Shown in pieces: positions 45,060-53,420 of a stretch of DNA of 64,000 nt. Made by a program: the position numbers and the translations under genes. The notes under the pieces are model-generated. The model was given only the letters and a program-made list of their open reading frames with translations. It ran no database searches and had not been told where the DNA came from. The number at the start of each line of letters is the position of its first letter. Position 1 is the stretch's first letter. The stretch covers positions 4,539,501 to 4,603,500 of the forward strand of contig NZ_CP125380.1 of the NCBI RefSeq assembly GCF_034009455.1, read 5' to 3'. This stretch comes from Pseudomonas sp. P5_109. GTDB lineage: Bacteria > Pseudomonadota > Gammaproteobacteria > Pseudomonadales > Pseudomonadaceae.

Positions 45060-45593
45060 TCAGAAGTGGATGTCCTTGGCCGGCATCACATCGATCCGCG
45101 CCACGGAACCGGTCAGGTGCGCCAGATCCTTGTTGTGCTCGGTGATGATGTCTTCGGCGGTCTGGCTGCCGTTGTCGACGGTGGAATGTGCGTCGTCCGC
45201 CAGCACCACGTCGTAGCCCAGTTTCAGGGCCTGGCGCACGGTGGCGTTGACGCAGTAATCGGTCTGCAGGCCGCAGATGACCAGGCGCTCGAAGTCTTGC
45301 TCCGGCAACAGTTTTTGCAGGTTGGTCTTGTAGAACGAATCCGGGGTGGTCTTGCGCACGCGATGATCCGTGGCCGAGGTTTGCAGCCCTTCGGCCAGTT
45401 GCCAGCCGGCAGTGTCATGCGCCAGCGGACTGCCCGTTTCTTCGTGCTGGATCAGCACCACGGGAACTTCGGCCTTGCGGGCCCGGGCCGAGAGATCGTT
45501 GATCGTATCGATAACCCGTCCAATCTCGAAACACTCGTACTCACCGGAACACAAGGCCTGTTGGACATCGATGATTAACAACGCAGTGGTCAT
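45060..45593 (-). CDS. Isochorismatase-family cysteine hydrolase
   Basis: This 177-residue amidohydrolase of the nicotinamidase/isochorismatase fold has Asp9 (LLIIDVQQAL), Lys81 (HRVRKTTPDSF) and Cys114 (LQTDYCVNATV) as the likely triad. The family includes nicotinamidases, ureidoacrylate hydrolase (RutB) and N-carbamoylsarcosine amidase. It follows ggt by 69 bp on the same strand. A RutR-like TetR gene converges from the other side, which hints at ureido or pyrimidine compounds. Confidence 0.9.
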   Translation of the reverse strand: MTTALLIIDVQQALCSGEYECFEIGRVIDTINDLSARARKAEVPVVLIQHEETGSPLAHDTAGWQLAEGLQTSATDHRVRKTTPDSFYKTNLQKLLPEQDFERLVICGLQTDYCVNATVRQALKLGYDVVLADDAHSTVDNGSQTAEDIITEHNKDLAHLTGSVARIDVMPAKDIHF

Positions 45594-45662
45594 GATTTCC
45601 TTCCTTGAAATGTCGAGGGGTCAGGGGACGAACATAAGCCCGTCCCCCGCCGGATACAACCC

Positions 45663-47390
45663 TCAATAACCCAGCGACAAGCCGGTATTGCGCCGCGGGT
45701 CGTTCGCCCCGTAGAAACGGTTCTTGCCGACCGGTTTGCCACCCAGGGACGGCGCGCCGACCAGGATCGCCGCCAGATGGTTGGCATCCTGGGGACCGGC
45801 GAACTTGTGGCCCCAGCTTTCGAGGATCTTCACCGTATCCGGGCTGGTGGTGAAGGCTTCCAGGTTGGTTTCCTCCGGCAGCCACTGCTGGTGGAAACGC
45901 GGCGCGTCGACCGCTTCCTGGATGTTCATGCCGTAATCGATCACGTTGAGCATGGTCAGCAAGGTCGCGGTGATGATGCGGCTGCCACCTGGCGTACCGA
46001 CCACCATCACCACCTTGCCGTCCTTGGTGACGATGGTCGGGCTCATGGACGACAGCGGTGCCTTGCCGGGTGCGATGGCGTTGGCTTCGCCCTGTACCAG
46101 GCCGTACATGTTCGGCACGCCGATTTTCGAGGTGAAGTCGTCCATTTCATCGTTGAGGATGACCCCGGTCTTGCTCGCCATCACGCCGGCACCGAACCAG
46201 TCGTTGAGGGTGTAGGTCACCGACACCGCGTTGCCCCACTTGTCGACGATGGAGTAATGCGTGGTGTTGTTGCCTTCATGGGGCGCTACACCGGGCTTGA
46301 GTTCGCTGGATACCGCGGCTTTTTGTGGATTGATCGCTTCGCGCAACTTGGTCGCGTAGTTTTTATCCAGCAGGTGGGCGATCGGGTTCTTCACGAAATC
46401 CGGGTCGCCCAGGTAGCTGTTGCGGTCCACATAGGCGTGGCGCATCGCCTCGATCTGATAGTGCATGCCCTGGGCCGAGTGATAGCCCAGGTCCTTCATC
46501 GGATAGCCTTCGAGGATGTTCATGATCTCGCAGATCACCACGCCGCCTGAGCTCGGTGGCGGTGCCGAGACCACGTGATAACCACGGTAGTCGCACTCGA
46601 TGGGCGCCAGTTCGCGGGTCTTGTATTTGTCGAGGTCGGCCTGGGTGATGATGCCCTTGTTGGCCTGGCTGGAGGTGACGATGGCATCGGCCACCCAACC
46701 TTTATAGAAACCGTCGGCGCCCTTCTCGGAGATTTCCCGCAAGGTCTTGCTCAGGTCCTTTTGCACCAGTTTCTGGCCGACCTGCATCGGCTCACCGTTA
46801 CTCAGGAAGATCGAGCCGGAATCCTTGATGTCCTTCTTGAACACGTCGGTGGCGTAGTCCAGCAGATCGACATCGCCCTGTTCCAGCACAAAACCGTCTT
46901 CAGCCAGCTTGATGGCCGGGGCGATGATTTCCTTGCGCGGCTTGGTGCCGTACTTGGACAACGCCAGTTCCATGCCCGAAACAGTGCCCGGCACGCCCAC
47001 GGCCAGATGGCCACGGGTACTCAAGTCGGGAACGACGTTGCCCTCCTTGTCCAGGTACATGTTGGCGGTGGCGGCCAGCGGCGCCTTTTCGCGGAAGTCG
47101 AGGAAGGTCTTGCGCCCGTCCGCCAACTGAATGGTCATGAAACCGCCGCCGCCGAGGTTGCCTGCCGCGGGGTATACAACCGCCAGCGCATAGCCGACCG
47201 CGACTGCCGCATCCACGGCGTTGCCGCCGTTCTTGAGTACATCCACGCCCACATGGCTGGCCAGGTGCTGGGCCGTGACCACCATACCGTTTTCCCCGGT
47301 AGCCGGGGCCACGGAGGCGGCGTGGGCAGTCAGGCAGCTGAGCGCCAACGAGGTCGCAATCAGCGATTTGGCAAAAGGTTCGTACTTCAT
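45663..47390 (-). CDS. ggt: Gamma-glutamyltranspeptidase
   Basis: This 575-residue exported Ntn hydrolase has a signal peptide (SLIATSLALSCLTAHAASVA). Autoprocessing would occur before Thr376 in EGNNTTHYSIVD to give the large and small subunits; GTPGGSRIITATL and SAPPPSSGG are family motifs. It hydrolyses or transfers the gamma-glutamyl group of glutathione and gamma-glutamyl compounds in the periplasm. ATG 47390 begins the signal; an extension to 47444 is not needed. It supplies glutamate/cysteinylglycine and fits the amide-scavenging context. Confidence 0.95.
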   Translation of the reverse strand: MKYEPFAKSLIATSLALSCLTAHAASVAPATGENGMVVTAQHLASHVGVDVLKNGGNAVDAAVAVGYALAVVYPAAGNLGGGGFMTIQLADGRKTFLDFREKAPLAATANMYLDKEGNVVPDLSTRGHLAVGVPGTVSGMELALSKYGTKPRKEIIAPAIKLAEDGFVLEQGDVDLLDYATDVFKKDIKDSGSIFLSNGEPMQVGQKLVQKDLSKTLREISEKGADGFYKGWVADAIVTSSQANKGIITQADLDKYKTRELAPIECDYRGYHVVSAPPPSSGGVVICEIMNILEGYPMKDLGYHSAQGMHYQIEAMRHAYVDRNSYLGDPDFVKNPIAHLLDKNYATKLREAINPQKAAVSSELKPGVAPHEGNNTTHYSIVDKWGNAVSVTYTLNDWFGAGVMASKTGVILNDEMDDFTSKIGVPNMYGLVQGEANAIAPGKAPLSSMSPTIVTKDGKVVMVVGTPGGSRIITATLLTMLNVIDYGMNIQEAVDAPRFHQQWLPEETNLEAFTTSPDTVKILESWGHKFAGPQDANHLAAILVGAPSLGGKPVGKNRFYGANDPRRNTGLSLGY

Positions 47391-47526
47391 GAGTCGGTCT
47401 CTTCTTGTTATTACGTAGGAAAACGCTTCAAAAGCCGTAGCCAAGTATGGTCGGGATTACGTATTGCGCCTCCCCGTCGAGACAGTATCCTTAACACCTG
47501 TTCAGCAATTTCACGTGTGCCCTGAC

Positions 47527-48042
47527 ATGACCTATACCTGCACCACCGTGGCTTCACCCGTGGGCCAGCTGAAGCTGGTGGCGAACGGTTCACGACTGGC
47601 AGCCATCCTCTGGGAAAACGACAAACCCGGGCGGGTGCGCCTCGGCCCGATGAGCGAAGCGCCGGATAACCCGATCCTGGTGCGTACCGCCGTGCAGTTG
47701 CGCGAATATTTTTCCGGCAACCGCGATCGCTTCGAACTGGAACTGGATTTTTCCGGCACGGAATTCCAGAAGAAGGTCTGGGCGGCGCTGCTGACCATCC
47801 CGTTCGGCGAGACTCGCAGCTATAGCCAGATCGCCGAGCAGATCGGCAACCCGGCAGCGGTCAGGGCGGTGGGCGCGGCGAATGGCAAGAACCCGATTTC
47901 GATCGTGGCGCCGTGTCACCGGGTGATTGGTGCTTCGGGCAAACTCACCGGGTTTGCCGGGGGGCTTGAGGCGAAGGAGCTGTTGCTGACGCTGGAGGGC
48001 TGCGAGTGGTCGGGCGCCAGTCGCATGGGTGATTTGTTTTAA
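47527..48042 (+). CDS. ogt: Methylated-DNA-[protein]-cysteine S-methyltransferase
   Basis: This 171-residue DNA repair protein removes O6-alkyl groups from guanine in a suicide reaction. The acceptor is Cys130 in IVAPCHRVIGASG; TEFQKKVWAALLTIPFGETR and the RAVGAANGKNP arginine-finger region are complete. ATG 47527 gives the family start MTYTCTTVASPVG. It is divergent from ggt. Confidence 0.94.
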   Translation: MTYTCTTVASPVGQLKLVANGSRLAAILWENDKPGRVRLGPMSEAPDNPILVRTAVQLREYFSGNRDRFELELDFSGTEFQKKVWAALLTIPFGETRSYSQIAEQIGNPAAVRAVGAANGKNPISIVAPCHRVIGASGKLTGFAGGLEAKELLLTLEGCEWSGASRMGDLF

Positions 48043-48059
48043 GACAACACACCATCTTT

Positions 48060-48207
48060 GTGGCGAGGGGGCTTGCCCCCGTTGGACTGCGCAGCGGTCC
48101 CAAATCCATACACCCCTGAATTCCAGGAAGGTCGCGTTCTCCGTTTTTTTACGACTGCTTCGCAGCCGAACGGGGCGATGCGGCGTTCCGACAAGCCCCC
48201 TCGCCAC
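48060..48207. repeat. REP doublet, degenerate, GTGGCGAGGGGGCTTGCCCCCGTT type
   Basis: The left head is intact; the right head is interrupted (GACTGCTTCGCAGCCGAACGG then GATGCGGCG before CAAGCCCCCTCGCCACA) and the spacer is longer than at other sites. Confidence 0.85.
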
Positions 48208-48229
48208 AAAAGCCCCTTCCACCACAGGG

Positions 48230-48823
48230 TCAGGTTGGGGCGAAGAGGTTTTTCATCGCCGCATACTGCAACAGCATGATGGTCTTGGCGTCGCAGATCT
48301 CGCCACGGTAGAACGCCTGGAGCGCATCCTCGAACGCCCACTCCAGCACTTCAAGCTCCTCGGTTTCCGCCTCCAGCCCACCACCCTCGCCGACTTTCGA
48401 CCTGGCGTCGTATTCGGCAATGAAGAAGTGCAGCTTTTCCGTCACCGAACCGGGGCTCATGAACGCCTCGAACACCTTTTGCACATGGTGCACGCGATAA
48501 CCGGTCTCTTCCTCCGCCTCATCGCGGATGCGGTCTTCAGGCGCCGCGCCCTCCAGCAGCCCCGCCGCCACTTCGATCAACAGCCCATCGTGACCGTTGA
48601 CGAACACCGGCAGGCGAAATTGCCGGGTCAGTACCACGGTTTTCTTTTCGCGGTTGTACAGGAGAATCGCCGCGCCATTGCCACGGTCGTAGACCTCGCG
48701 GACCTGGCGTTGCCACTCGCCGTTGTTGCGTTGGTAATCGAAGGTGATTTTCTTGAGCAGGTACCAGTCGTGGGACAACACCTGGGACTCGACGATGTTG
48801 ACCCGCTCGGCTGTGTTCGACAT
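48230..48823 (-). CDS. nudK: NUDIX hydrolase, GDP-mannose pyrophosphatase NudK-like
   Basis: This 197-residue protein has the Nudix box GLLEGAAPEDRIRDEAEEETGY (REXXEE-type, slightly altered RDEAEEETGY) at about 89-110, preceded by GGAAILLYN-type strand and RQFRLPVFVNG substrate loop. Closest layout is NudK, which cleaves GDP-mannose, but ADP-sugar pyrophosphatases share most features. It is upstream of no obvious operon partner. Confidence 0.85.
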   Translation of the reverse strand: MSNTAERVNIVESQVLSHDWYLLKKITFDYQRNNGEWQRQVREVYDRGNGAAILLYNREKKTVVLTRQFRLPVFVNGHDGLLIEVAAGLLEGAAPEDRIRDEAEEETGYRVHHVQKVFEAFMSPGSVTEKLHFFIAEYDARSKVGEGGGLEAETEELEVLEWAFEDALQAFYRGEICDAKTIMLLQYAAMKNLFAPT

Positions 48824-48880
48824 GACAACGCATCCTGTTTCTTGTCAGAGGGTGCACATGTTAGGCGAATACAGGCCCCC

Positions 48881-49318
48881 TCAAGCAAGCTGCGCCTTGT
48901 ACTCCTTCTCATACTGCCCGGCCAGCGTCTCTTTCTGTTTGTCGTCGAGCAGTTTGCCGGCCATCTGGAAGAACTTCTGCTCTTCTTCCTCGAGGTGGTG
49001 ATGCACCGTCTCCGAGAGTTTTTTCGCGGTTGCCAGCCAGGCCGGGCTGGACATCTCGGTGCCGTCCAGTTCCTCCATCATTTCGTCCATTTCGTGGTGC
49101 TCGGAGATGGCATGGCGGCAGAGGTCAACCCCGTTATCGAACTCCATCAGCGGGATGTAGAAATGCCGCTCTTCGGCCGTGGCGTGAGCCTGCAATTCAG
49201 ACTTGAGTTGCTTGTAGGCCTCGACCCGCTCAGGCGTATCGCCGCTGGTACGGATCAGCGCCTCGGCATAGGTCCGTTGGCGTTCGTGGCTTTCGCGCAA
49301 GGCTTCAAAAATGTTCAC
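48881..49318 (-). CDS. Hemerythrin-like di-iron protein
   Basis: This 145-residue four-helix bundle has likely iron ligands in LQAHATAEERHFYIPL, SEHHEMDE and TVHHHLEEEEQ. The start is GTG 49318 with GAGGAC upstream. Bacterial hemerythrins of this kind bind oxygen or NO or scavenge iron. No regulator or partner is adjacent. Confidence 0.9.
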   Translation of the reverse strand: MNIFEALRESHERQRTYAEALIRTSGDTPERVEAYKQLKSELQAHATAEERHFYIPLMEFDNGVDLCRHAISEHHEMDEMMEELDGTEMSSPAWLATAKKLSETVHHHLEEEEQKFFQMAGKLLDDKQKETLAGQYEKEYKAQLA

Positions 49319-49467
49319 GGGGCGTAGTCCTCATCAACTGCGTTCTGGAGTGACGCGTCTTAAGCAATGACAACTGCGCGTTGGCGACGGTTCAACTCGT
49401 TATGAGGGGATGGATCAATCGTCCCAACCGAGCTAGGCTGCGGCTTCAATGCCATATGGATATAGCC

Positions 49468-49893
49468 ATGAACCTGCGTATCGAACTGTCGCAAAACCCC
49501 ACGGATGAACAACGCCAGGCCATCCTCAAACCGTTGCGCGCCTACAACGGCTCGAAGGCCGAAGGTAACGTGCCTGAGCACATCGCCTTGCTGGTGCGCG
49601 ATGACAACGACGAGATCCTCGGCGGCCTGCACGGCCGCTTGTTTTACCAGTGGTTGTACATCGACTTGCTGGTGGTGCCGGAACAGGCACGGGGACAGGG
49701 CATGGGTTCGAAACTGATGCAGATGGCCGAGGACCTGGCGCGAGAACGGCGCTGCGTCGGGCTGTGGCTCGACACCTTTGAATTCCAGGCGCCGGAGTTC
49801 TACAAGAAATGCGGCTACAGCGAGATCGGGCACATTGCCGACTATCCGCCGGGGCACAAGCACTTCTTCTTCCAGAAGCGCCTGAGCTACTGA
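49468..49893 (+). CDS. GNAT-family N-acetyltransferase
   Basis: This 141-residue protein has motif A VVPEQARGQGMGSKLMQMAE (acetyl-CoA loop) and a C-terminal GLWLDTFEFQAPEFYKKCGY motif B. Substrate unknown. ATG 49468 (MNLRIELSQNPTDEQ) is chosen as the protein start; the in-frame ORF extends further but non-homologously upstream. The ribosome site is weak. Confidence 0.88.
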   Translation: MNLRIELSQNPTDEQRQAILKPLRAYNGSKAEGNVPEHIALLVRDDNDEILGGLHGRLFYQWLYIDLLVVPEQARGQGMGSKLMQMAEDLARERRCVGLWLDTFEFQAPEFYKKCGYSEIGHIADYPPGHKHFFFQKRLSY

Positions 49894-49910
49894 CCCGCAC
49901 ACTAAACCAC

Positions 49911-50000
49911 TGTGGGAGCGGGCTTGCTCGCGAAAGCGGTCTATCAACCAACATTGATAGCGACTGACACTACGTATTCGCGAGCAAGCCCGCTCCCACA
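49911..50000. repeat. REP doublet, TGTGGGAGCGGGCTTGCTCGCGAA type
   Basis: Inverted heads flank a spacer ATCAACCAACATTGATAGCG followed by ACTGACAC. It sits 18 bp after the GNAT stop and 23 bp before a convergent gene end. Confidence 0.92.
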
Positions 50001-50022
50001 AGATACTGCGCAAGCCTTCAGG

Positions 50023-50373
50023 TCACAGGCAAGTCGCCAACGCCGCCAACCGGCGCTTGGCCACGAAATCATCCTTTTGTGCGTAGTAGCTCAACACTGT
50101 GCCCGAGGCATCGGTGGTCACGTCCACAAACGACTCTGCCGAACGGGTATAAACGGTCGTGCCGCCCTTCTCGCCAGGCTCCAGATAGGCTGCGGCATCG
50201 ACGCCGAACACAGCCTCGTCCTGCCAGGAAAACTGCACGCACTGGGCGACATCTTTTCCCGGCTTTTCCGAGTTCAGGGTCTTGTACGGGGCCTTGGTGC
50301 GGGCATCGTTCATCGCCGGGCCCGCGCATCCCGCCAGCAAAGTCACGGCCAGCGCCACCATCAGAATTCGCAT
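50023..50373 (-). CDS. Small lipoprotein of unknown function
   Basis: This 116-residue protein has a type II signal peptide (MRILMVALAVTLLAGC, lipobox LAGC). The mature part resembles in layout and some segments (VAAD-/VSQ-like Ser/Thr-rich strands, two Cys) the lipoprotein at 17865. ATG 50373 is preferred over GTG 50382. No family recognised. Confidence 0.78.
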   Translation of the reverse strand: MRILMVALAVTLLAGCAGPAMNDARTKAPYKTLNSEKPGKDVAQCVQFSWQDEAVFGVDAAAYLEPGEKGGTTVYTRSAESFVDVTTDASGTVLSYYAQKDDFVAKRRLAALATCL

Positions 50374-50521
50374 TGCATTCACTCATCGGGAAAAAGCGGA
50401 CTTTATCACCCCGGCAGCCCGTATCGTTCTGCTTTACTTCATTTATACCGCGACATGGCGCGACGATTCGCGCACCCTGTCGCGCCAATAGCAGCGCATC
50501 GCACCCATGACTGGAAACCTG

Positions 50522-50770
50522 ATGACACCCAACGCCGAGTTCTACAAACCGACCACCGAGTATGCCGACAAGCTGATCAGCCAGATCGGTCAGACGCCGT
50601 CCTGGATTGCCAAGCGAATCGGCGTCACCGACAAACGGATCAAGTACATCCTCGACGGCGAAAGAACCGTCAAAGGCGAAACCACGCCGATCCAGATGAC
50701 CTACACCGAGCAGTTTGCCCTCGAATGCCTGGCAGCAGCGGCCAAGGCCAGCAAGAAGCAGTCTTCGTAA
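50522..50770 (+). CDS. Small helix-turn-helix-like protein of unknown function
   Basis: This 82-residue protein has a possible HTH in PSWIAKRIGVTDKRIKYILD (helix, turn at G-V-T, helix). ATG 50522 is chosen because GGAAACC precedes it; ATG 50507 is possible. The rest is too short to place. It is followed 20 bp later by another small gene on the same strand. Confidence 0.65.
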   Translation: MTPNAEFYKPTTEYADKLISQIGQTPSWIAKRIGVTDKRIKYILDGERTVKGETTPIQMTYTEQFALECLAAAAKASKKQSS

Positions 50771-50790
50771 TCCCCACTCAAGGAGTGACC

Positions 50791-51120
50791 ATGGCGGCAA
50801 GCGAACAGCAACATGAGCAGGCACTGAAGCGTTTTCTCGACGAACGCCCCGAGTTGCGCCACGACCTCGACAATCTCAACCCGTTGCTGGCCCAGGCCAA
50901 GGGTGAAACCCGGACGGAGTACCGCGACGAACGTTTGCATGAGGCCTTCGAAGCCGAAGCCGAGCGCCTCGGGCTGTTCGCCTGGGAGCTGACGCTGCAA
51001 CTGACGGTTGCCACGGCCGAAGACTACGAGGCGCAGCGCCTGGAAGTGCACCGGGAAGTGGCGGATATGGCTGGCATGGGCTGGCTGGAATATTGCGAGT
51101 TGAATGGGATAAAACCCTAG
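50791..51120 (+). CDS. Small conserved protein of unknown function
   Basis: This 109-residue protein has AAGGAG 5 nt before ATG 50791. It is acidic and helical (HEQALKRFLDERPELRHDLD, RDERLHEAFEAEAERLGLFA). No membrane, signal or catalytic features. It resembles small Pseudomonas proteins of unknown role. Likely co-transcribed with the preceding small gene and the YoaK-like gene 25 bp later. Confidence 0.75.
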   Translation: MAASEQQHEQALKRFLDERPELRHDLDNLNPLLAQAKGETRTEYRDERLHEAFEAEAERLGLFAWELTLQLTVATAEDYEAQRLEVHREVADMAGMGWLEYCELNGIKP

Positions 51121-51145
51121 GCACTGCTCAAGGACGCCGTCACCG

Positions 51146-51850
51146 ATGCTGCCCAACACCACCAGGACCCACGCCAGCCCCGGTCATTTGCACACGCAGA
51201 AATGGCGCGGGCGCATTGGCCTGAGCCTGGTGGCCATGCTCTCGGTACTCGCCGGCATGACCGACGCCATCGGCTTCATGGCCAGCGGCGACTTCGTCTC
51301 GTTCATGAGCGGCAATACCACCCGGATGGCTGTCGCCATCAGCACTGGCGACCTTGGCTTGACCCTGCGCCTGGTGATCCTCGTCGCTACCTTCATCGTC
51401 GGCAACGCGCTGGGCATTATCGTCAGCCGGCTAGGCAGACGTCGGGCGCTGCCCTTGTTGTTGAGCATCGCCGCCCTGCTGTGTGCCGCCGCGGCCTGGC
51501 CTTTTGACGCGCAGCTGCTCGCCCTGCTGGCGGCGATCATTGCAATGGGCATGCTCAACGCCGCGGTGGAAGAAGTGAACGGTCTGCCGGTGGGCCTGAC
51601 TTACGTCACCGGTGCCCTGTCGCGCTTCGGCCGCGGACTGGGGCGCTGGATGCTCGGCGAGCGCCGCAGCGGCTGGCGCGTGCAACTGATCCCCTGGACC
51701 GGCATGTTCGCCGGCGCGGTACTCGGTGCCGTGCTGGAACATCACCTGGGGCTCAAGGCGTTGTTTGCCAGTGGCCTGCTGGCTGCCGCGCTCGGGGTGT
51801 TGTCGTTGAAGATCCCGCGGCGCTGGCAGTTGGGGTATATGCCGCGTTGA
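51146..51850 (+). CDS. YoaK/DUF1275-family membrane protein
   Basis: The 234-residue protein has about six membrane spans. The opening GMTDAIGFMASGDFVSFMSG and NTTRMAVAIS match the DUF1275 (YoaK) pattern, and GLTYVTGALSRFGRGLGRWM is the second conserved block. Function is unknown; transport is assumed. The start ATG 51146 is followed by a polar 30-residue N-terminal tail. Confidence 0.88.
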   Translation: MLPNTTRTHASPGHLHTQKWRGRIGLSLVAMLSVLAGMTDAIGFMASGDFVSFMSGNTTRMAVAISTGDLGLTLRLVILVATFIVGNALGIIVSRLGRRRALPLLLSIAALLCAAAAWPFDAQLLALLAAIIAMGMLNAAVEEVNGLPVGLTYVTGALSRFGRGLGRWMLGERRSGWRVQLIPWTGMFAGAVLGAVLEHHLGLKALFASGLLAAALGVLSLKIPRRWQLGYMPR

Positions 51851-51875
51851 GACTGGTGTTGACTGTGAGGCCGCC

Positions 51876-51950
51876 TTCGCGAGCAAGCCCGCTCCCACAT
51901 TGCTCGTGTGAACACTGGAGATCAAATGTGGGAGCGGGCTTGCTCGCGAA
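51876..51950. repeat. REP doublet in opposite head orientation
   Basis: Here the two heads point outward (TTCGCGAGCAAGCCCGCTCC first, GGAGCGGGCTTGCTCGCGAA second), opposite to most other copies, with a short central region around TTGCTCGTGTGAACACTGGA. The same tail-to-tail form is at 55548. Confidence 0.9.
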
Positions 51951-52038
51951 GGGGGCGACACGGTCTACGAATAAACGCCCTTCGCCGCCCCGCCGATAAA
52001 GCATTATCATGGCCGCAGTTTTGCTGATCGAGTCCGTC

Positions 52039-52431
52039 ATGAAATTCGCCATCGCCGTGTTTTCCGCCGCCCACGCGCCCTCTTCGCGCCGCGCCTTGCT
52101 GTTCGCCCAAGCGGCGCTGGCCGGCGGACATGAGATTGTCCGGCTGTTTTTCTATCAGGACGGCGTCTACAACGCGTCCGCCAGTGTGGTCACGCCCCAG
52201 GATGAACTGGACTTGCCCAAACAATGGCGCACTTTTGTCAGCGACCAACAACTCGATGGCGTGGTGTGCATCGCCGCCGCCCTGCGTCGTGGTGTTTTGA
52301 ACGAGGAAGAAGCCAAGCGCTATCAGCGCGAGGCTGTTGCCGTCGGTGCGCCGTGGGAACTGTCCGGCCTTGGCCAATTGCATGACGCGGGGCAGGATGC
52401 CGACCGCCTGATCTGTTTCGGAGGCGTGTGA
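52039..52431 (+). CDS. tusD: Sulfurtransferase TusD
   Basis: This 130-residue DsrE-family protein is the TusD subunit of the TusBCD complex that relays sulfur for 2-thiouridine in tRNA. The active-site Cys is in LDGVVCIAAALRRG. ATG 52039 begins MKFAIAVFSA; the upstream in-frame ATG at 52009 is not used. It opens a run with tusC, tusB and tusE. Confidence 0.95.
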   Translation: MKFAIAVFSAAHAPSSRRALLFAQAALAGGHEIVRLFFYQDGVYNASASVVTPQDELDLPKQWRTFVSDQQLDGVVCIAAALRRGVLNEEEAKRYQREAVAVGAPWELSGLGQLHDAGQDADRLICFGGV

Positions 52432-52432
52432 C

Positions 52433-52795
52433 ATGGCCAAATCCTTGTTGATCATCAGCCGTCAGTCGCCATGGTCCGGCCCGGGCGCGCGGGAAGCGCT
52501 GGATATCGTGCTGGCCGGCGGCGCCTTCGACCTGCCGATTGGCCTGTTGTTTCTCGATGACGGCGTGTTCCAGCTGGCCGCCGGCCAGAACGCCAAGGCC
52601 CTGCAACAGAAAGACCTGAGCGCCAACCTGCAAGCCCTGCCGATGTTCGGTGTCGAGGAGCTGTTCGCCTGTGGCGACAGTATTACCCAACGCGGCCTCG
52701 ACCCGAGCGGCCTGTCGCTGGAAGAAGCCCAGGTGCTGGCCACCGACGAAATCACCGCCCTCATTGACCGTTACGACCAGGTGATCACCCTCTGA
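52433..52795 (+). CDS. tusC: Sulfur relay protein TusC
   Basis: This 120-residue DsrF-like subunit begins 1 bp after tusD and overlaps tusB by one base. The pattern SLLIISRQSPWSGPGAREAL and LPIGLLFLDDGVFQLAAGQN is typical; it lacks the catalytic Cys, as expected of TusC. Confidence 0.94.
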   Translation: MAKSLLIISRQSPWSGPGAREALDIVLAGGAFDLPIGLLFLDDGVFQLAAGQNAKALQQKDLSANLQALPMFGVEELFACGDSITQRGLDPSGLSLEEAQVLATDEITALIDRYDQVITL

Positions 52796-53088
52796 TGTCG
52801 ACTTTGCATGTGTTGTCTCATTCCCCATTCGGCGACGAACGCCTGACCAGTTGCCTGCGCGTGATCGGCGCCAACGATGGCTTGCTGCTGTCCGGTGATG
52901 CTGCCTATGCGCTACAGCCAGGCACCGCGCCGTTCACCGCGCTCAGCGCGCGCGGCCTGAAACTGTTCGTCCTGGCCGAAGATGCCCAGGCCCGTGCGCT
53001 TGCGGTTCCAGACTGGGCCCGCGCCATCGACTACCCGGCCTTCGTCGAACTGTCGATTCACTACGACAAGGTCAACAGCTGGCTATGA
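52795..53088 (+). CDS. tusB: Sulfur relay protein TusB
   Basis: This 97-residue DsrH-like subunit starts HVLSHSPFGDERLTSCLRVI and has the typical GLLLSGDAAYAL segment. It overlaps tusC by one base (shared A of TGATG) and tusE by four bases. Confidence 0.93.
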   Translation: MSTLHVLSHSPFGDERLTSCLRVIGANDGLLLSGDAAYALQPGTAPFTALSARGLKLFVLAEDAQARALAVPDWARAIDYPAFVELSIHYDKVNSWL

Positions 53089-53420
53089 ATGCATTGACGG
53101 TCGGCGCCCGCGTCATCGAGCTGGACAAGGACGGTTTCCTGGTCGAGCTGAGTGACTGGTCTGCCGATGTGGCCAGCGCCCTGGCGGCGGCTGAAGATAT
53201 CGAGTTGACGCCCGATCATTGGGAAGTCCTCGAACTGCTGCGCAGTTTCTACGCCGAGTTCCAGCTGTCACCGGCCACGCGCCCGCTGATCAAGTACACC
53301 GCCCTGAAACTCGGCCCGGAAAAAGGCAACAGCCTGCACCTGAACCGACTGTTCAAAGGCACTCCCGCCAAACTCGCCGCGAAACTGGCGGGCCTGCCCA
53401 AACCGACGAATTGCCTATGA
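53085..53420 (+). CDS. tusE: Sulfur relay protein TusE (DsrC family)
   Basis: This 111-residue protein receives sulfur from TusD and passes it to MnmA. The penultimate Cys in PTNCL is the sulfur carrier, and the TPDHWEVLELLRSFYAEFQL segment is the family hallmark. It overlaps tusB (ATGA) and the following ybiB-like gene (ATGA). Confidence 0.95.
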   Translation: MNALTVGARVIELDKDGFLVELSDWSADVASALAAAEDIELTPDHWEVLELLRSFYAEFQLSPATRPLIKYTALKLGPEKGNSLHLNRLFKGTPAKLAAKLAGLPKPTNCL

